Made by a program: the position numbers and the translations under genes
The notes under the pieces: model-generated
Seen by the model: the letters and a program-made list of their open reading frames with translations, nothing else
Database searches by the model: none
Told to the model about the DNA's origin: nothing
In this document: positions 1 to 5,993 of the stretch, piece by piece
How positions within the stretch are numbered: position 1 is the first letter of the stretch
Layout of the letters: the number at the start of each line of letters is the position of its first letter
Source of the DNA: JAGXQV01 sp041674485
GTDB taxonomy: Bacteria; Pseudomonadota; Gammaproteobacteria; Burkholderiales; Sulfuricellaceae
Direction: 5' to 3'
Length of the DNA stretch: 7,396 nt
NCBI GenBank assembly: GCA_041674485.1
Contig: JBAYVP010000271.1
Coordinates: 1 to 7,396, forward strand

Positions 1-123
1 GAAAACCGTGCAATCCAGCCCGTAGCGTTCTCACCAAACGGGTGAACGCAAAATAGATGATAAAGCTGTTTAGAACCACTATGTTACACATCTTGGCAAG
101 CGGTCAACGGAGGTTTCTAGGTT
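1..123 (+). repeat. Left end-like element (inverted partner of 7271-7316)
   Basis: Two blocks match the reverse complement of the right edge. Bases 1-23 (gaaaaccg, five variable bases, then tccagcccgt) match 7316-7294. Bases 104-123 (tcaacggaggtttctaggtt) match 7291-7272 exactly over 20 nt. On the right the blocks are adjacent; here about 80 nt separate them, including an imperfect hairpin around 24-48 (gcgttc/gaacgc). Homology to the gene cassette starts right at its inner boundary (base 122), so it behaves like an element end or a recombination junction. I do not recognise it as a named IS end, and no coding sequence is supported in this stretch. Confidence 0.6.
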
Positions 124-438
124 TAATCTTATTTCCGAGCTTTGGGAACGCGCCGCGCCCAGCCTGGACCATGAAACGCTCGCGTGGTTCGCCGGCGCAA
201 TCGATCAAGCCGAGAATGTGGCGGTTCATTTGCAGGAATCCGTGGAAGGCATCGGTTGCCTAATGGGGGGCGGTGCGAGTGGCGTCAGTCAGGCCAAGGC
301 CGGCAATGCGCTATCGGGACACGACACCCCGGCGCAGCTGTTCGCTATCGCTCACGCGATTGACACGATTCGCGCGTTGATTTTGGTGGGGGATGCGGCC
401 AGTCATGCGTTGTGGCGCGCGGGAGGGGGGGGCGCTGA
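122..438 (+). pseudogene. 5'-truncated, frameshifted third copy of the cassette protein
   Basis: In frame from 122 the translation FNLISELWERAAPSLD onward matches the C-terminal two thirds of the proteins at 5436 and 6510, including AWFAGAIDQAENVAVHLQES and DTIRALILVGDAASHALWRA. The N-terminus, start codon, ribosome-binding site and RNA leader are absent; homology stops where the end-like element (104-123) begins. At the 3' end a run of eight G (425-432) replaces the six bases GGGGGT of the copy at 5946-5951. This is a net +2 shift that takes the normal TGA (436-438) out of frame, so the frame runs on into the downstream palindrome. It is best read as a non-functional remnant of a tandem family. 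The family's function is unknown. Confidence 0.85.
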
Positions 439-497
439 TTCGTGGGATGTCGGCAGCCGGGTGGACGCGTGTTCACTCTTGACGATGTCACCCCAGG

Positions 498-588
498 CCG
501 TAGGATGTGCGAGGTACGAGGCGCATCTGTCGCGTATTGCAGCCGGGATGCGCGAACGATGCGCCTCCTGGCGTCGGCACATCCTACG
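498..588. repeat. GTAGGATGTGC-type intergenic palindrome, copy 1
   Basis: The arms CGTAGGATGTGC (499-510) and GCACATCCTACG (577-588) are perfectly complementary over 12 bp. Internal complementarity between the gcgcatc and gatgcgc segments extends the hairpin. The same element follows both intact cassette genes (5994-6086, 7023-7115), so it is part of the repeated unit. It belongs to a dispersed palindrome class seen in many proteobacterial genomes, and could act as a transcript 3' end or as a recombination site. Confidence 0.8.
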
Positions 589-594
589 AGTTTG

Positions 595-656
595 CCGCCT
601 TTCTCCGTTCGTCCTGAGCTTCGCCGAAGGGGCGAAGGATGAACGGAGAAAGGCGG
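595..656. repeat. Long REP-like hairpin of a second family
   Basis: Arms 595-615 (ccgcctttctccgttcgtcct) and 636-656 pair over 21 positions with a single G-T mismatch. The 20-nt loop (616-635) carries a further short stem, tcgcc/ggcga. The core, cgttcgtcctgagcttcgccgaa, is longer than a short motif and resembles the CGTTCGTCCTGAGC-type repeats common in beta- and gammaproteobacteria. It could terminate transcripts arriving from either side (the truncated cassette gene on plus, the 208-aa gene on minus), but it has no T-tract. Confidence 0.8.
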
Positions 657-731
657 TAAGCCGGGGAGTAGCGCGTAAGATGCGCCGGGTGCGAGGCGTT
701 TCCTGGCGGAAGCCACATTCTACGGGCTGCG
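657..731. repeat. Degenerate palindrome remnant
   Basis: This stretch (gatgcgcc, gaggcg, cctggcgg, then ttctacgggct) resembles a decayed right half of the GTAGGATGTGC-type elements, closest to the copy ending at 1818 (cctacgggct). The matching left arm is not intact. No gene is supported between 439 and 734; the stretch is made of three repeat elements. Confidence 0.45.
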
Positions 732-734
732 ATG

Positions 735-1361
735 CTAGACTGAACCCTTGGCTTCCGTACTTTGGTGGGATACAAAATTAGCGAATGTGTTGTTATAGTT
801 GTTATATTGTTCAATCAAAAACAGCCAGTTCGCCAAAATAGGAAGATTCAATCTCTTTTGTTTACGTGCATGATACAACGCCCTGTAAGCGTGGTGCTTA
901 TAAGGCTTGCTATCTTTGGTTGGGGGATAAACTACAGGCGAAGACCAATGGGGCGCAGATATGCCTTTCAGCCGCGCGTCGTGCTTATTAAACCCCGCCA
1001 AGATTCTCACTGCCGTTCGAAACGCCAATACTTCGTTTCTTAGTAATTCGCCTTCATGGGCTGGGAGGGCGCCATCTTTGATAGCCAAAGGCTCCGCTTC
1101 AATAATCGCCATGATGAACGAAGCGCCGATTTTATGTCTGTCGATAAGTAACGCATGACCGGGGTCTTGGAGGTTTCTCATTAATGCCTCTGCTTCATCA
1201 CGATACGCTTTGTACAAATCAATGACCTTACCAATGGCGGCAACATTCCAAGCCAGGTTTGAGAAAGTTTTGGTTAACTCGGCGCCAACCGGAATCATTT
1301 CCTTTTTGAGCAAACGAATCCGTGCATTGTCCCGACTTGGGCGATCATCTGAATGAGGCAT
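735..1361 (-). CDS. Hypothetical protein, 208 aa, unrecognised
   Basis: I do not recognise a family. The protein is predicted soluble and mainly helical, with no signal peptide and no convincing membrane segment. It has a basic N-terminal stretch, a middle part with IIEAEPLAIKDG and RNEVLAFRTAVRILAGFNKHD, and a basic C-terminal cluster (KHHAYRALYHARKQKR) followed by LPILANWLFLIEQYNNYNN. The start is ATG at 1361-1359, 8 nt after the stop of the upstream gene, with no strong Shine-Dalgarno, so translation is probably coupled; an internal Met at residue 22 is an alternative start. It is divergent from the ABC-3C operon, has the same AT-richer composition, and lies between the same repeats, so it may be co-inherited cargo. 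A role in the same defence locus is only an inference. Confidence 0.65.
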   Translation of the reverse strand: MPHSDDRPSRDNARIRLLKKEMIPVGAELTKTFSNLAWNVAAIGKVIDLYKAYRDEAEALMRNLQDPGHALLIDRHKIGASFIMAIIEAEPLAIKDGALPAHEGELLRNEVLAFRTAVRILAGFNKHDARLKGISAPHWSSPVVYPPTKDSKPYKHHAYRALYHARKQKRLNLPILANWLFLIEQYNNYNNTFANFVSHQSTEAKGSV

Positions 1362-1369
1362 ATTGATTG

Positions 1370-1567
1370 TCAGGCAACGTGAGTTGAGACATCCAAGTCA
1401 TCGTCCGACAGGTCTTCTATGCGATAATCAGCGTTATCAAGAATATCACCTTGACAGCCTGACCCCAATGGCTCAAGCAAATAAGGCTCGGCATCCGCTA
1501 ATCGGGACGGATGTTTCCCTATCTCGTTGATGGCATCCAGAAATTGCTGTTTGACTGATTCTTCCAT
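1370..1567 (-). CDS. Small acidic hypothetical protein, 65 aa
   Basis: First gene of a two-gene minus-strand unit. It is strongly acidic, with a C-terminal D/E-rich run (RIEDLSDDDLDVS) and few basic residues. The N-terminus (EESVKQQFLDAINEIGKHPS) looks like an amphipathic helix. The start is ATG 1567-1565 without an obvious Shine-Dalgarno. The TGA stop lies 8 nt before the start of the 208-aa gene. An acidic small protein encoded just upstream of a basic partner resembles the layout of many antitoxin/toxin or inhibitor/effector pairs, but no family signature supports this. It could also be a chance open frame, though its position favours a real gene. Confidence 0.5.
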   Translation of the reverse strand: MEESVKQQFLDAINEIGKHPSRLADAEPYLLEPLGSGCQGDILDNADYRIEDLSDDDLDVSTHVA

Positions 1568-1636
1568 GTGTATAGGTTGTTTTGCCGTTTTATGATGGTT
1601 GCGTTGTGACGTTTTTCGTAAGCCGGACTTGAACTA

Positions 1637-1670
1637 TACTATAGTAGCGCTTGTAAGAATACCCGCGCAA
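1637..1670 (-). promoter_or_regulatory. Candidate promoter/operator for the minus-strand pair
   Basis: On the minus strand TTGCGC (1670-1665) is followed after 18 bp by TACTAT (1646-1641), a plausible but imperfect -35/-10 pair about 75 nt before the ATG at 1567. The -10 lies inside the perfect 10-bp palindrome TACTATAGTA (1637-1646), a possible operator. The call rests on motif inspection only. Confidence 0.35.
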
Positions 1671-1718
1671 GCAAAATTTATTTGCATATCCCTCTTAATG
1701 TTGCGCAATAGCAACACC

Positions 1719-1818
1719 AGCCCGTAGGGGGCGTCGTTGAACGAGGCACATCTGTCGCTTGTCGCCGTCAATATGCGCGAACGATGCGTCTCCTGTCGGA
1801 GACCGCATCCTACGGGCT
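1719..1818. repeat. GTAGGATGTGC-related palindrome, divergent copy
   Basis: Arms AGCCCGTAGG (1719-1728) and CCTACGGGCT (1809-1818) pair over 10 bp. The interior has the familiar gaacgaggcacatctgtcgc and gcgcgaacgatgcg segments found in the cassette-linked copies. A small separate hairpin, tgttgc/gcaaca, lies just before it at 1699-1716. The element sits between the two divergent transcription units, just upstream of the ABC-3C promoter. Confidence 0.7.
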
Positions 1819-1840
1819 ACGGCACTCGTTGTCGATGGTC

Positions 1841-1849
1841 TGTTATAAT
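1841..1849 (+). promoter_or_regulatory. Extended -10 promoter of the ABC-3C operon
   Basis: TGTTATAAT (1841-1849) is a consensus TATAAT preceded by TG at the extended -10 position. No good -35 lies 16-18 bp upstream, which an extended -10 can compensate. Transcription would begin near 1856, leaving an untranslated leader of about 70 nt before the GTG at 1928. No operator is obvious. Confidence 0.55.
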
Positions 1850-1927
1850 GTATTGCCGATTGATGGGCGTGCCGGTTTCGCATCCATTCAGAAAATCACC
1901 TAAGCAGCCATACGGAATTATTATCCC

Positions 1928-2890
1928 GTGAAATACGCCTACCATGATATGCATGAAGATCAGTTTGAGCAACTGGTGGTCTGCATTTGCCGTCATCTGC
2001 TAGGGGTAGGTGTCCAAGGCTTTGCAAAAGGGCCTGACGGTGGTCGCGATGCGAAGTTTGTTGGAACAGCCGAGTTGCACCCGAGCAAGGCATCTCCGTG
2101 GAAAGGCGTCACGATTATCCAAGCCAAACATACCAACGGTTATAACAAAAGCTTTTCTGAATTTGATTTTTTCAGCAATACGTCGAAAAGCTCAATTGTT
2201 GGAGAAGAAATTCCGCGAATTCAAAATTTACGAAAGAAAAATCAGCTCGATAACTACATGCTCTTTTCAAACCGTCGACTTGCCGGCAACGCTGAAAGTG
2301 AGATTAGGCAACATCTTGCCAAAGAATGCGGCATCCCGGAAGAATCCATCGCTTTATTCGGTATCGAGCACCTTGAACATGTATTAAAGCAATTCCCCGA
2401 GGCTGCTGAAGCTTCTGATCTTGATCCCATTGACTGCCCTCTGATTGTCAGTCCTGATGAACTGGCGGAGGTTGTGCAGGCGTTTGCCCGCCAGCGTGAA
2501 GTATTCGGAGCGGTGCCTGATGCGCCGCCTGCTGATCGAGTGTCATATACAGAGAAAAACGCCCTCAATAATATGACTCCGGATTACGCAAAGATTCTAT
2601 GCAAGAGGTTCCTGAAGGAGAGCGGGCAGATCAAAGCGTTCCTTGAAGCCCCTGAAAACTATGAACTTCTTCAGTTGTACGAATCTGTCGTTGTTGACTT
2701 CCAACTCAAAATCATTGCACATCGCCGCAATTACCAGGCCTTCGATGCGGTGATGAATTATTTGACTGATCTTTTGTTTGATCGTGATCCTGTGTTACGT
2801 CAGCGTGCTCACAAACCGCTTACGCGGGCATTCCTTTTTTATATGTATTGGAACTGTGACATAGGCGATGCAGGGGATGATGATGCTTAG
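1928..2890 (+). CDS. ABC-3C effector: Mrr-type nuclease fused to an ABC-3C C-terminal domain
   Basis: Protein of 320 aa. The N-terminal domain (about residues 1-110) has the restriction-endonuclease-fold pattern of Mrr-like enzymes: an N-terminal helix with E10/E14 (EDQFEQLV), then GPDGGRD with D41, then IIQAKH with the Q65-x-K67 pair, the expected metal-binding and catalytic set. A linker follows (to about residue 200). The C-terminal helical domain (about 205-310, NNMTPDYAKIL to FLFYMYWNCD) fits the adaptor domain that couples ABC-3C effectors to their ATPase. The predicted role is DNA cleavage in the cytoplasm on signal from the ATPase. The start is GTG at 1928; a downstream ATG at 1949 is possible, but related proteins, as I recall them, begin with MKYAY, which favours GTG. 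The Shine-Dalgarno is weak. First gene of a three-gene overlapping operon. Function is inferred from family knowledge. Confidence 0.85.
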   Translation: MKYAYHDMHEDQFEQLVVCICRHLLGVGVQGFAKGPDGGRDAKFVGTAELHPSKASPWKGVTIIQAKHTNGYNKSFSEFDFFSNTSKSSIVGEEIPRIQNLRKKNQLDNYMLFSNRRLAGNAESEIRQHLAKECGIPEESIALFGIEHLEHVLKQFPEAAEASDLDPIDCPLIVSPDELAEVVQAFARQREVFGAVPDAPPADRVSYTEKNALNNMTPDYAKILCKRFLKESGQIKAFLEAPENYELLQLYESVVVDFQLKIIAHRRNYQAFDAVMNYLTDLLFDRDPVLRQRAHKPLTRAFLFYMYWNCDIGDAGDDDA

Positions 2891-3119
2891 ACCGACGAAG
2901 CATTCCCATCCAGACCGCACCGTAGTAAACGTGGCGCTGCTATTGCTTGTTCACCTCAAACGCCAACGCATTGATACTTATGATAATCTGAAAAAACTTT
3001 CCAAGAAAACCGTTGATGGCGGTGACGTGCTCTTTTTGCCTGCTCTGAACTTTCTTTTTCTTTTGGGTTTGATCGACTACCGCCCGAAGACGGATGTTGT
3101 TGAGTACGTGGGGCCATAA
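2883..3119 (+). CDS. ABC-3C middle component
   Basis: Small protein of 78 aa. The start MLRPTKHSHPDRTV, the helical centre, and the C-terminal part with DGGDVLFLPALNFLFLLGLI and DYRPKTDVVEY fit the small winged-helix-like middle components of ABC-3C systems (the MC6/MC8 type; I cannot fix the number). Four in-frame ATGs occur (2868, 2877, 2880, 2883). I choose 2883 because AGGGG at 2872-2876 is then 6 nt upstream and because MLxPTKH is the typical N-terminus. This gives an 8-nt overlap with the effector gene. Its TAA overlaps the ATPase start in a TAATG junction, implying tight translational coupling and a fixed stoichiometry. The proposed role is to bridge the ATPase and the effector; a nucleic-acid-sensing role is possible but unproven. 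Confidence 0.85.
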   Translation: MLRPTKHSHPDRTVVNVALLLLVHLKRQRIDTYDNLKKLSKKTVDGGDVLFLPALNFLFLLGLIDYRPKTDVVEYVGP

Positions 3120-4915
3120 TGAGACTGTCCAGACTTTACGCAAACCAGCCTAATCTGTTTGATCCGATTGACTTCGTTTCAGGGCTGAATGTGGTGATGG
3201 CTGAGATTCGCTTGCCTGAAAACAAGGAGAAGGACACCCACAATCTAGGCAAGACCTCTCTTGGACGGCTGCTCGACTTCGTTTTTCTGTCGAAGAAAAA
3301 TCCGGATTTCTTTCTTTTTAAGCATGAACCACGTTTCAAGAACTTCATATTTTTCTTGGAAATTGAGCTTGCGGATTCGTCCTTTGTCACTGTTCGTAGA
3401 AGTGTGGAAAATGCGAGCAAGATTGCTTTTAAAAAGCATGAAGCATGTCGCCAGGATTTTTCGGCGTTATACCTGGAAGAATGGGATCACTACGATATTC
3501 CCTTTGATCGTGCGCTTATTCTGCTGGATGGTCTGTTGGATTGGCGAGCCGCCGCTCCTTGGCGATATCGGTCTCTTTTGGGTTATCTCCTGCGTTCGCA
3601 GCGGGATTATGGCGATGTCTTTCAGTTGGGCGCGTCTGTTGGCCGTCATGCTTACTGGAAGCCTTTCCTGTCGCATATGCTTGGCTTTGACGCACGGTTA
3701 ATCGAAAAGCATTATGCAAAAGAAGAAGAGTTGGACAGCAAAAAAAAATCCGCCCAAGTAATCAAGGATGAGTTGGGGGGAAATACGGTAGAAGATATCA
3801 GCAAGATCGAAGGCTTATTGCTTTTGAAAGTTAAGGATGCGGAGAAAAAGCAAAAACTTCTCGATGCCTTTGACTTTCGTGAACATGATAAAAGCACGAC
3901 GAAAGAATTGGTGGATAACATCGATAAACAGATTGCTTCGCTCAACAGCAGGCGCTATTCCCTGAGCCAGAACAAAAAGAAAATTGTCGCATCACTTGCT
4001 GACGACCGGATTCTGTTTAATCCTGATGAGGCCCAGCGCTTGTTCCAAGAGGTAGGAGTTTTGTTTGAGGGGCAGATTAAGAAAGATTTTCAACAGCTTA
4101 TCGCTTTTAATCGGGCGTTGAGCGGGGAGCGGCGCCAGTACCTCGTCGAGGAACGGGACGAAATCGATGTGGAACTAAAGAGTGTTAACGCTGAATTGAC
4201 AGCACTGGGTCGCAAGCGCTCCGATATGCTGTCGTTTCTGAGCGGCACCGACGTGTTTGCCAAGTACAAACAAGTGGCTGATGAAATGGTCACCCTCAGA
4301 GTGAACATTACTTCTCTAGAACGTCAGCGCGCTTCCTTACATCGCCTTCAAGAACTTCGTGCAGAGATTAGGTCCTTAACTGAGGCATGCAGCCACCTGC
4401 AAAGTGCGATAGAAGAGGATGTGGAGAAGCGGAACTCGGATAAAACAAGCCTTTTTTCGAACATTCGCGTCTATTTCAGCGAGATCGTTGAAGAGGTGAT
4501 TAATCGCAAAGCCTTGCTCAGTGTCTCTCCCAACAGCCAAGGGCATCTTGAATTCAAGGCCGAAATTCTCGATGGCGTTGGCAATGCAACCAGCGCAGAT
4601 GACGGGCATACTTATCGCAAGCTGCTGTGCATCGCCTTTGATCTTGCTGTGCTGCGCGCTCACCTTGACCAGAAATTCCCACGATTTGTGTACCACGACG
4701 GTGTTTTTGAGTCGTTGGATGATCGAAAGAAGGAAAAATTACTGAAGGTGATCCGCGAGTACGCTGACCTCGGTTTGCAGCCGATCATTACATTGATTGA
4801 TTCCGATATGCCGCCTCAAGCATCAAACGAACCTGTGTTTTCCTCGCAAGAAATTGTCGTGAGTCTGCATGACGAGGGAGAAGACGGCCAGTTGTTCAAG
4901 ATGCCCTCTTGGTAG
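3119..4915 (+). CDS. DUF2326-type ABC ATPase of an ABC-3C system
   Basis: Protein of 598 aa related to SMC/Rad50-like ABC ATPases. A P-loop lies at residues 39-47 (DTHNLGKTS, with K45 and T46), degenerate at its first glycine, as I recall is usual in this family. A long charged coiled-coil region spans about residues 195-440. Near the C-terminus are a signature-like segment (DGHTYRKLLCIAFDL, 495-509) and a Walker-B-like segment (FVYHDGVFESLD; D527, E531), again close to the DUF2326 pattern. The two ATPase halves would meet when the coiled coil folds back. The ATG overlaps the preceding TAA. The predicted role is an ATP-driven sensor or clamp on abnormal nucleic acid that licenses the nuclease effector; it is cytoplasmic with no membrane segment. 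All key motifs are present, so the gene looks intact. The family's exact trigger is not known to me. Confidence 0.92.
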   Translation: MRLSRLYANQPNLFDPIDFVSGLNVVMAEIRLPENKEKDTHNLGKTSLGRLLDFVFLSKKNPDFFLFKHEPRFKNFIFFLEIELADSSFVTVRRSVENASKIAFKKHEACRQDFSALYLEEWDHYDIPFDRALILLDGLLDWRAAAPWRYRSLLGYLLRSQRDYGDVFQLGASVGRHAYWKPFLSHMLGFDARLIEKHYAKEEELDSKKKSAQVIKDELGGNTVEDISKIEGLLLLKVKDAEKKQKLLDAFDFREHDKSTTKELVDNIDKQIASLNSRRYSLSQNKKKIVASLADDRILFNPDEAQRLFQEVGVLFEGQIKKDFQQLIAFNRALSGERRQYLVEERDEIDVELKSVNAELTALGRKRSDMLSFLSGTDVFAKYKQVADEMVTLRVNITSLERQRASLHRLQELRAEIRSLTEACSHLQSAIEEDVEKRNSDKTSLFSNIRVYFSEIVEEVINRKALLSVSPNSQGHLEFKAEILDGVGNATSADDGHTYRKLLCIAFDLAVLRAHLDQKFPRFVYHDGVFESLDDRKKEKLLKVIREYADLGLQPIITLIDSDMPPQASNEPVFSSQEIVVSLHDEGEDGQLFKMPSW

Positions 4916-4920
4916 CAATC

Positions 4921-5041
4921 AAGCCCGTAGGATGTGCCGCGACACGAAGTCGCTTATAGCCCGGTAGGTTGGGTTGCCAGCTTTTTGCAACCCAACACTA
5001 TGCGAAAAATGTTGGGTTGATGACAAGACCATTAACCCAAC
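4921..5041. repeat. Palindromic repeats after the ABC-3C operon
   Basis: First comes a half-element, agcccgtaggatgtgcc, at 4922-4938. Then GTTGGGTTGC (4968-4977) pairs perfectly with GCAACCCAAC (4987-4996) around the 9-nt loop cagcttttt, followed by a second pair GTTGGGTT (5011-5018) and AACCCAAC (5034-5041). The two hairpins can also cross-pair. This GTTGGGTT/AACCCAAC type is a third intergenic repeat family. It lies just 3' of the ATPase stop and could protect or end the operon mRNA, though there is no clean T-tract. Confidence 0.75.
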
Positions 5042-5067
5042 CTGACCCCATTGTGTTCGCTCATAAA

Positions 5068-5100
5068 GGCTTGGATTCTTTCTGCCAAGCCAGTCTTTAT
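5068..5100 (+). terminator. Weak terminator candidate after the ABC-3C operon
   Basis: GGCTTGG (5068-5074) pairs with CCAAGCC (5085-5091) across a 10-nt loop, followed by the moderately T-rich agtctttat. The loop is large and the T-tract is broken, so intrinsic termination is possible but not convincing. The rest of 5042-5165 holds no gene or other structure that I can support. Confidence 0.3.
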
Positions 5101-5166
5101 TACCAACACCACATTCCCACAATTCGGGTGCGAACTATGCTGCCTGCGCGTTGCGACCAATGACCA

Positions 5167-5195
5167 TTGACGCCGCAGCCAACCAAGCGCATGAT
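5167..5195 (+). promoter_or_regulatory. Cassette A promoter with overlapping palindrome
   Basis: TTGACG (5167-5172) and CATGAT (5190-5195) are separated by exactly 17 bp, and both boxes and the spacing are kept in cassette B. The -10 lies in the inverted repeat GCGCATGATGCGC (5188-5200), a possible operator or early RNA stem. The predicted start is near 5202. Confidence 0.55.
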
Positions 5196-5201
5196 GCGCG
5201 T

Positions 5202-5275
5202 AATGTCGCAAACACGGCAGGCGGGTTTGGTAGCCCGGAGAATTGGCGGACAGCCGCCACCGTCGCGGTTTTTTT
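5202..5275 (+). ncRNA. C4-like antisense RNA, cassette A
   Basis: From the predicted start to the end of the T7 run is about 74 nt, close to the roughly 77 nt of phage P1/P7 C4 RNA. The visible structure is hairpin 1, CGGG-tttggtag-CCCG (5222-5237); hairpin 2, GGCGG-acag-CCGCC (5245-5258); then accg-tcg-cggt running into TTTTTTT (5269-5275). The loop of hairpin 1 is complementary to the downstream site ctgctaa (5354-5360), with two G-U wobbles. In P1, C4 is co-transcribed upstream of icd/ant and represses them by pairing near their translation start; the order here is the same. The family assignment is from memory of the C4 pattern and has not been searched. Confidence 0.6.
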
Positions 5276-5353
5276 CTGTCCGTCATCCATGGCAATCTCT
5301 TTTATGGGCGCGCCTTGTGGGGCAGCTTCGGCTGCGCCGGTCCTGTACCCGGT

Positions 5354-5402
5354 CTGCTAACCCGTAAGGTCGCGCCCTCCCGTTTAGCAGCGGGTGGCGC
5401 GA
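5354..5402 (+). promoter_or_regulatory. Folded leader with pseudoknot, cassette A
   Basis: The hairpin has outer stem TCGCGCC (5370-5376)/GGCGCGA (5396-5402), inner stem CCCG (5379-5382)/CGGG (5391-5394), and loop tttagcag (5383-5390). The loop bases TTAGCAG (5384-5390) are fully complementary to CTGCTAA (5354-5360) upstream, forming a pseudoknot. Compared with cassette B, two pairs change compensatorily. The same upstream strand is also the site complementary to the C4-like RNA. Upstream, a UUCG-capped stem GCAGC/GCTGC (5322-5335) lies within the leader. Confidence 0.65.
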
Positions 5403-5435
5403 AACTCAATCCGCACGTACAGGAGTCACACCATC

Positions 5436-5957
5436 ATGAACCCCACCACCGCACTAAATTCCGCCATTCAGGAACTGAACCTCACCATCGCCACGCTGGC
5501 ACGTTGCCCCGCAACCGATCAACCCGCCACCGCAGCATTGCACAGCGCCACCACCGCACAGGCGCACTTGCGCGATGCGCTGGCGGCGGCAACGCCTGCC
5601 GACGCCCCAACACTCGCCGCACCCACGGGCGAACCCGGTGCTTTTAATCTCATTTCCGAACTTTGGGAACGCGCCGCGCCCAATCTTGACCATAAAGCGC
5701 TCGCGTGGTTCGCCGGCGCAATCGATCAAGCCGAGAATGTGGCGGTTCATTTGCAGGAATCCGTGGAAGGCATTGGTTGTCTGATGGGTGGCGGGATGGA
5801 TGGCGTCGGTCAGGCCAAGGCCGGCAATGCTCTATCGGGGCACGATGCGCCGGCGCTGCTGTTCGCTATCGCTCACGCGATTGACACGATTCGCGCGTTG
5901 ATTCTGGTGGGGGATGCGGCCAGTCATGCGTTGTGGCGCGCGGGAGGGGGTCGCTGA
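5436..5957 (+). CDS. Unknown cassette protein A, 173 aa
   Basis: I do not recognise a domain. The chosen start is ATG 5436 with AGGAG at 5421-5425; a longer frame from GTG 5394 begins inside the leader hairpin and is unlikely. The N-terminal third is Ala/Thr/Pro-rich and helical (MNPTTALNSAIQELN, then APTLAAPTGEPG). The conserved C-terminal part has ISELWERAAPNL, ALAWFAGAIDQAENVAVHL, a Gly-rich stretch (GIGCLMGGGMDGVG), and a hydrophobic helical end (LLFAIAHAIDTIRALILVGD). No signal peptide is visible, and a membrane segment is uncertain. Relative to copy B it has 21 extra residues after position 22 (RCPATDQPATAAL...). Expression is probably governed by the leader and C4-like RNA just upstream, which in P1-like systems guard toxic or antirepressor proteins. 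Toxicity here is only inferred. Confidence 0.75.
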   Translation: MNPTTALNSAIQELNLTIATLARCPATDQPATAALHSATTAQAHLRDALAAATPADAPTLAAPTGEPGAFNLISELWERAAPNLDHKALAWFAGAIDQAENVAVHLQESVEGIGCLMGGGMDGVGQAKAGNALSGHDAPALLFAIAHAIDTIRALILVGDAASHALWRAGGGR

Positions 5958-5993
5958 TTCATGGGATGCGGGGAACGACGATGCAACCCCAGG

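Noticed and set aside
345..716. Minus-strand 123-aa open frame over the left repeats
   Set aside because: It is antisense to the cassette remnant and palindromes, has low-complexity R/P/S-rich content, and similar antisense frames recur at every repeat copy.
439..781. Long plus-strand open frame continuing from the truncated cassette gene
   Set aside because: It exists only because the +2 shift in the G-run removes the normal stop; the extension translates palindromes and has no counterpart in the intact copies.
2010..2387. Second plus-strand frame inside the effector gene
   Set aside because: It is an out-of-frame shadow; the effector frame carries the nuclease motifs and the adaptor domain.
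5245..5275. Simple intrinsic terminator of the ABC-3C operon
   Set aside because: It lies downstream of a conserved promoter and is duplicated with the cassette, so it fits the end of the C4-like RNA better.
5394..5435. N-terminal extension of cassette protein A (and 6468-6509 for B)
   Set aside because: The GTG starts lie inside the leader hairpin without a ribosome-binding site, while the ATGs at 5436 and 6510 follow AGGAG/GGAG and the sequence matches best from MNPTTALNSA.
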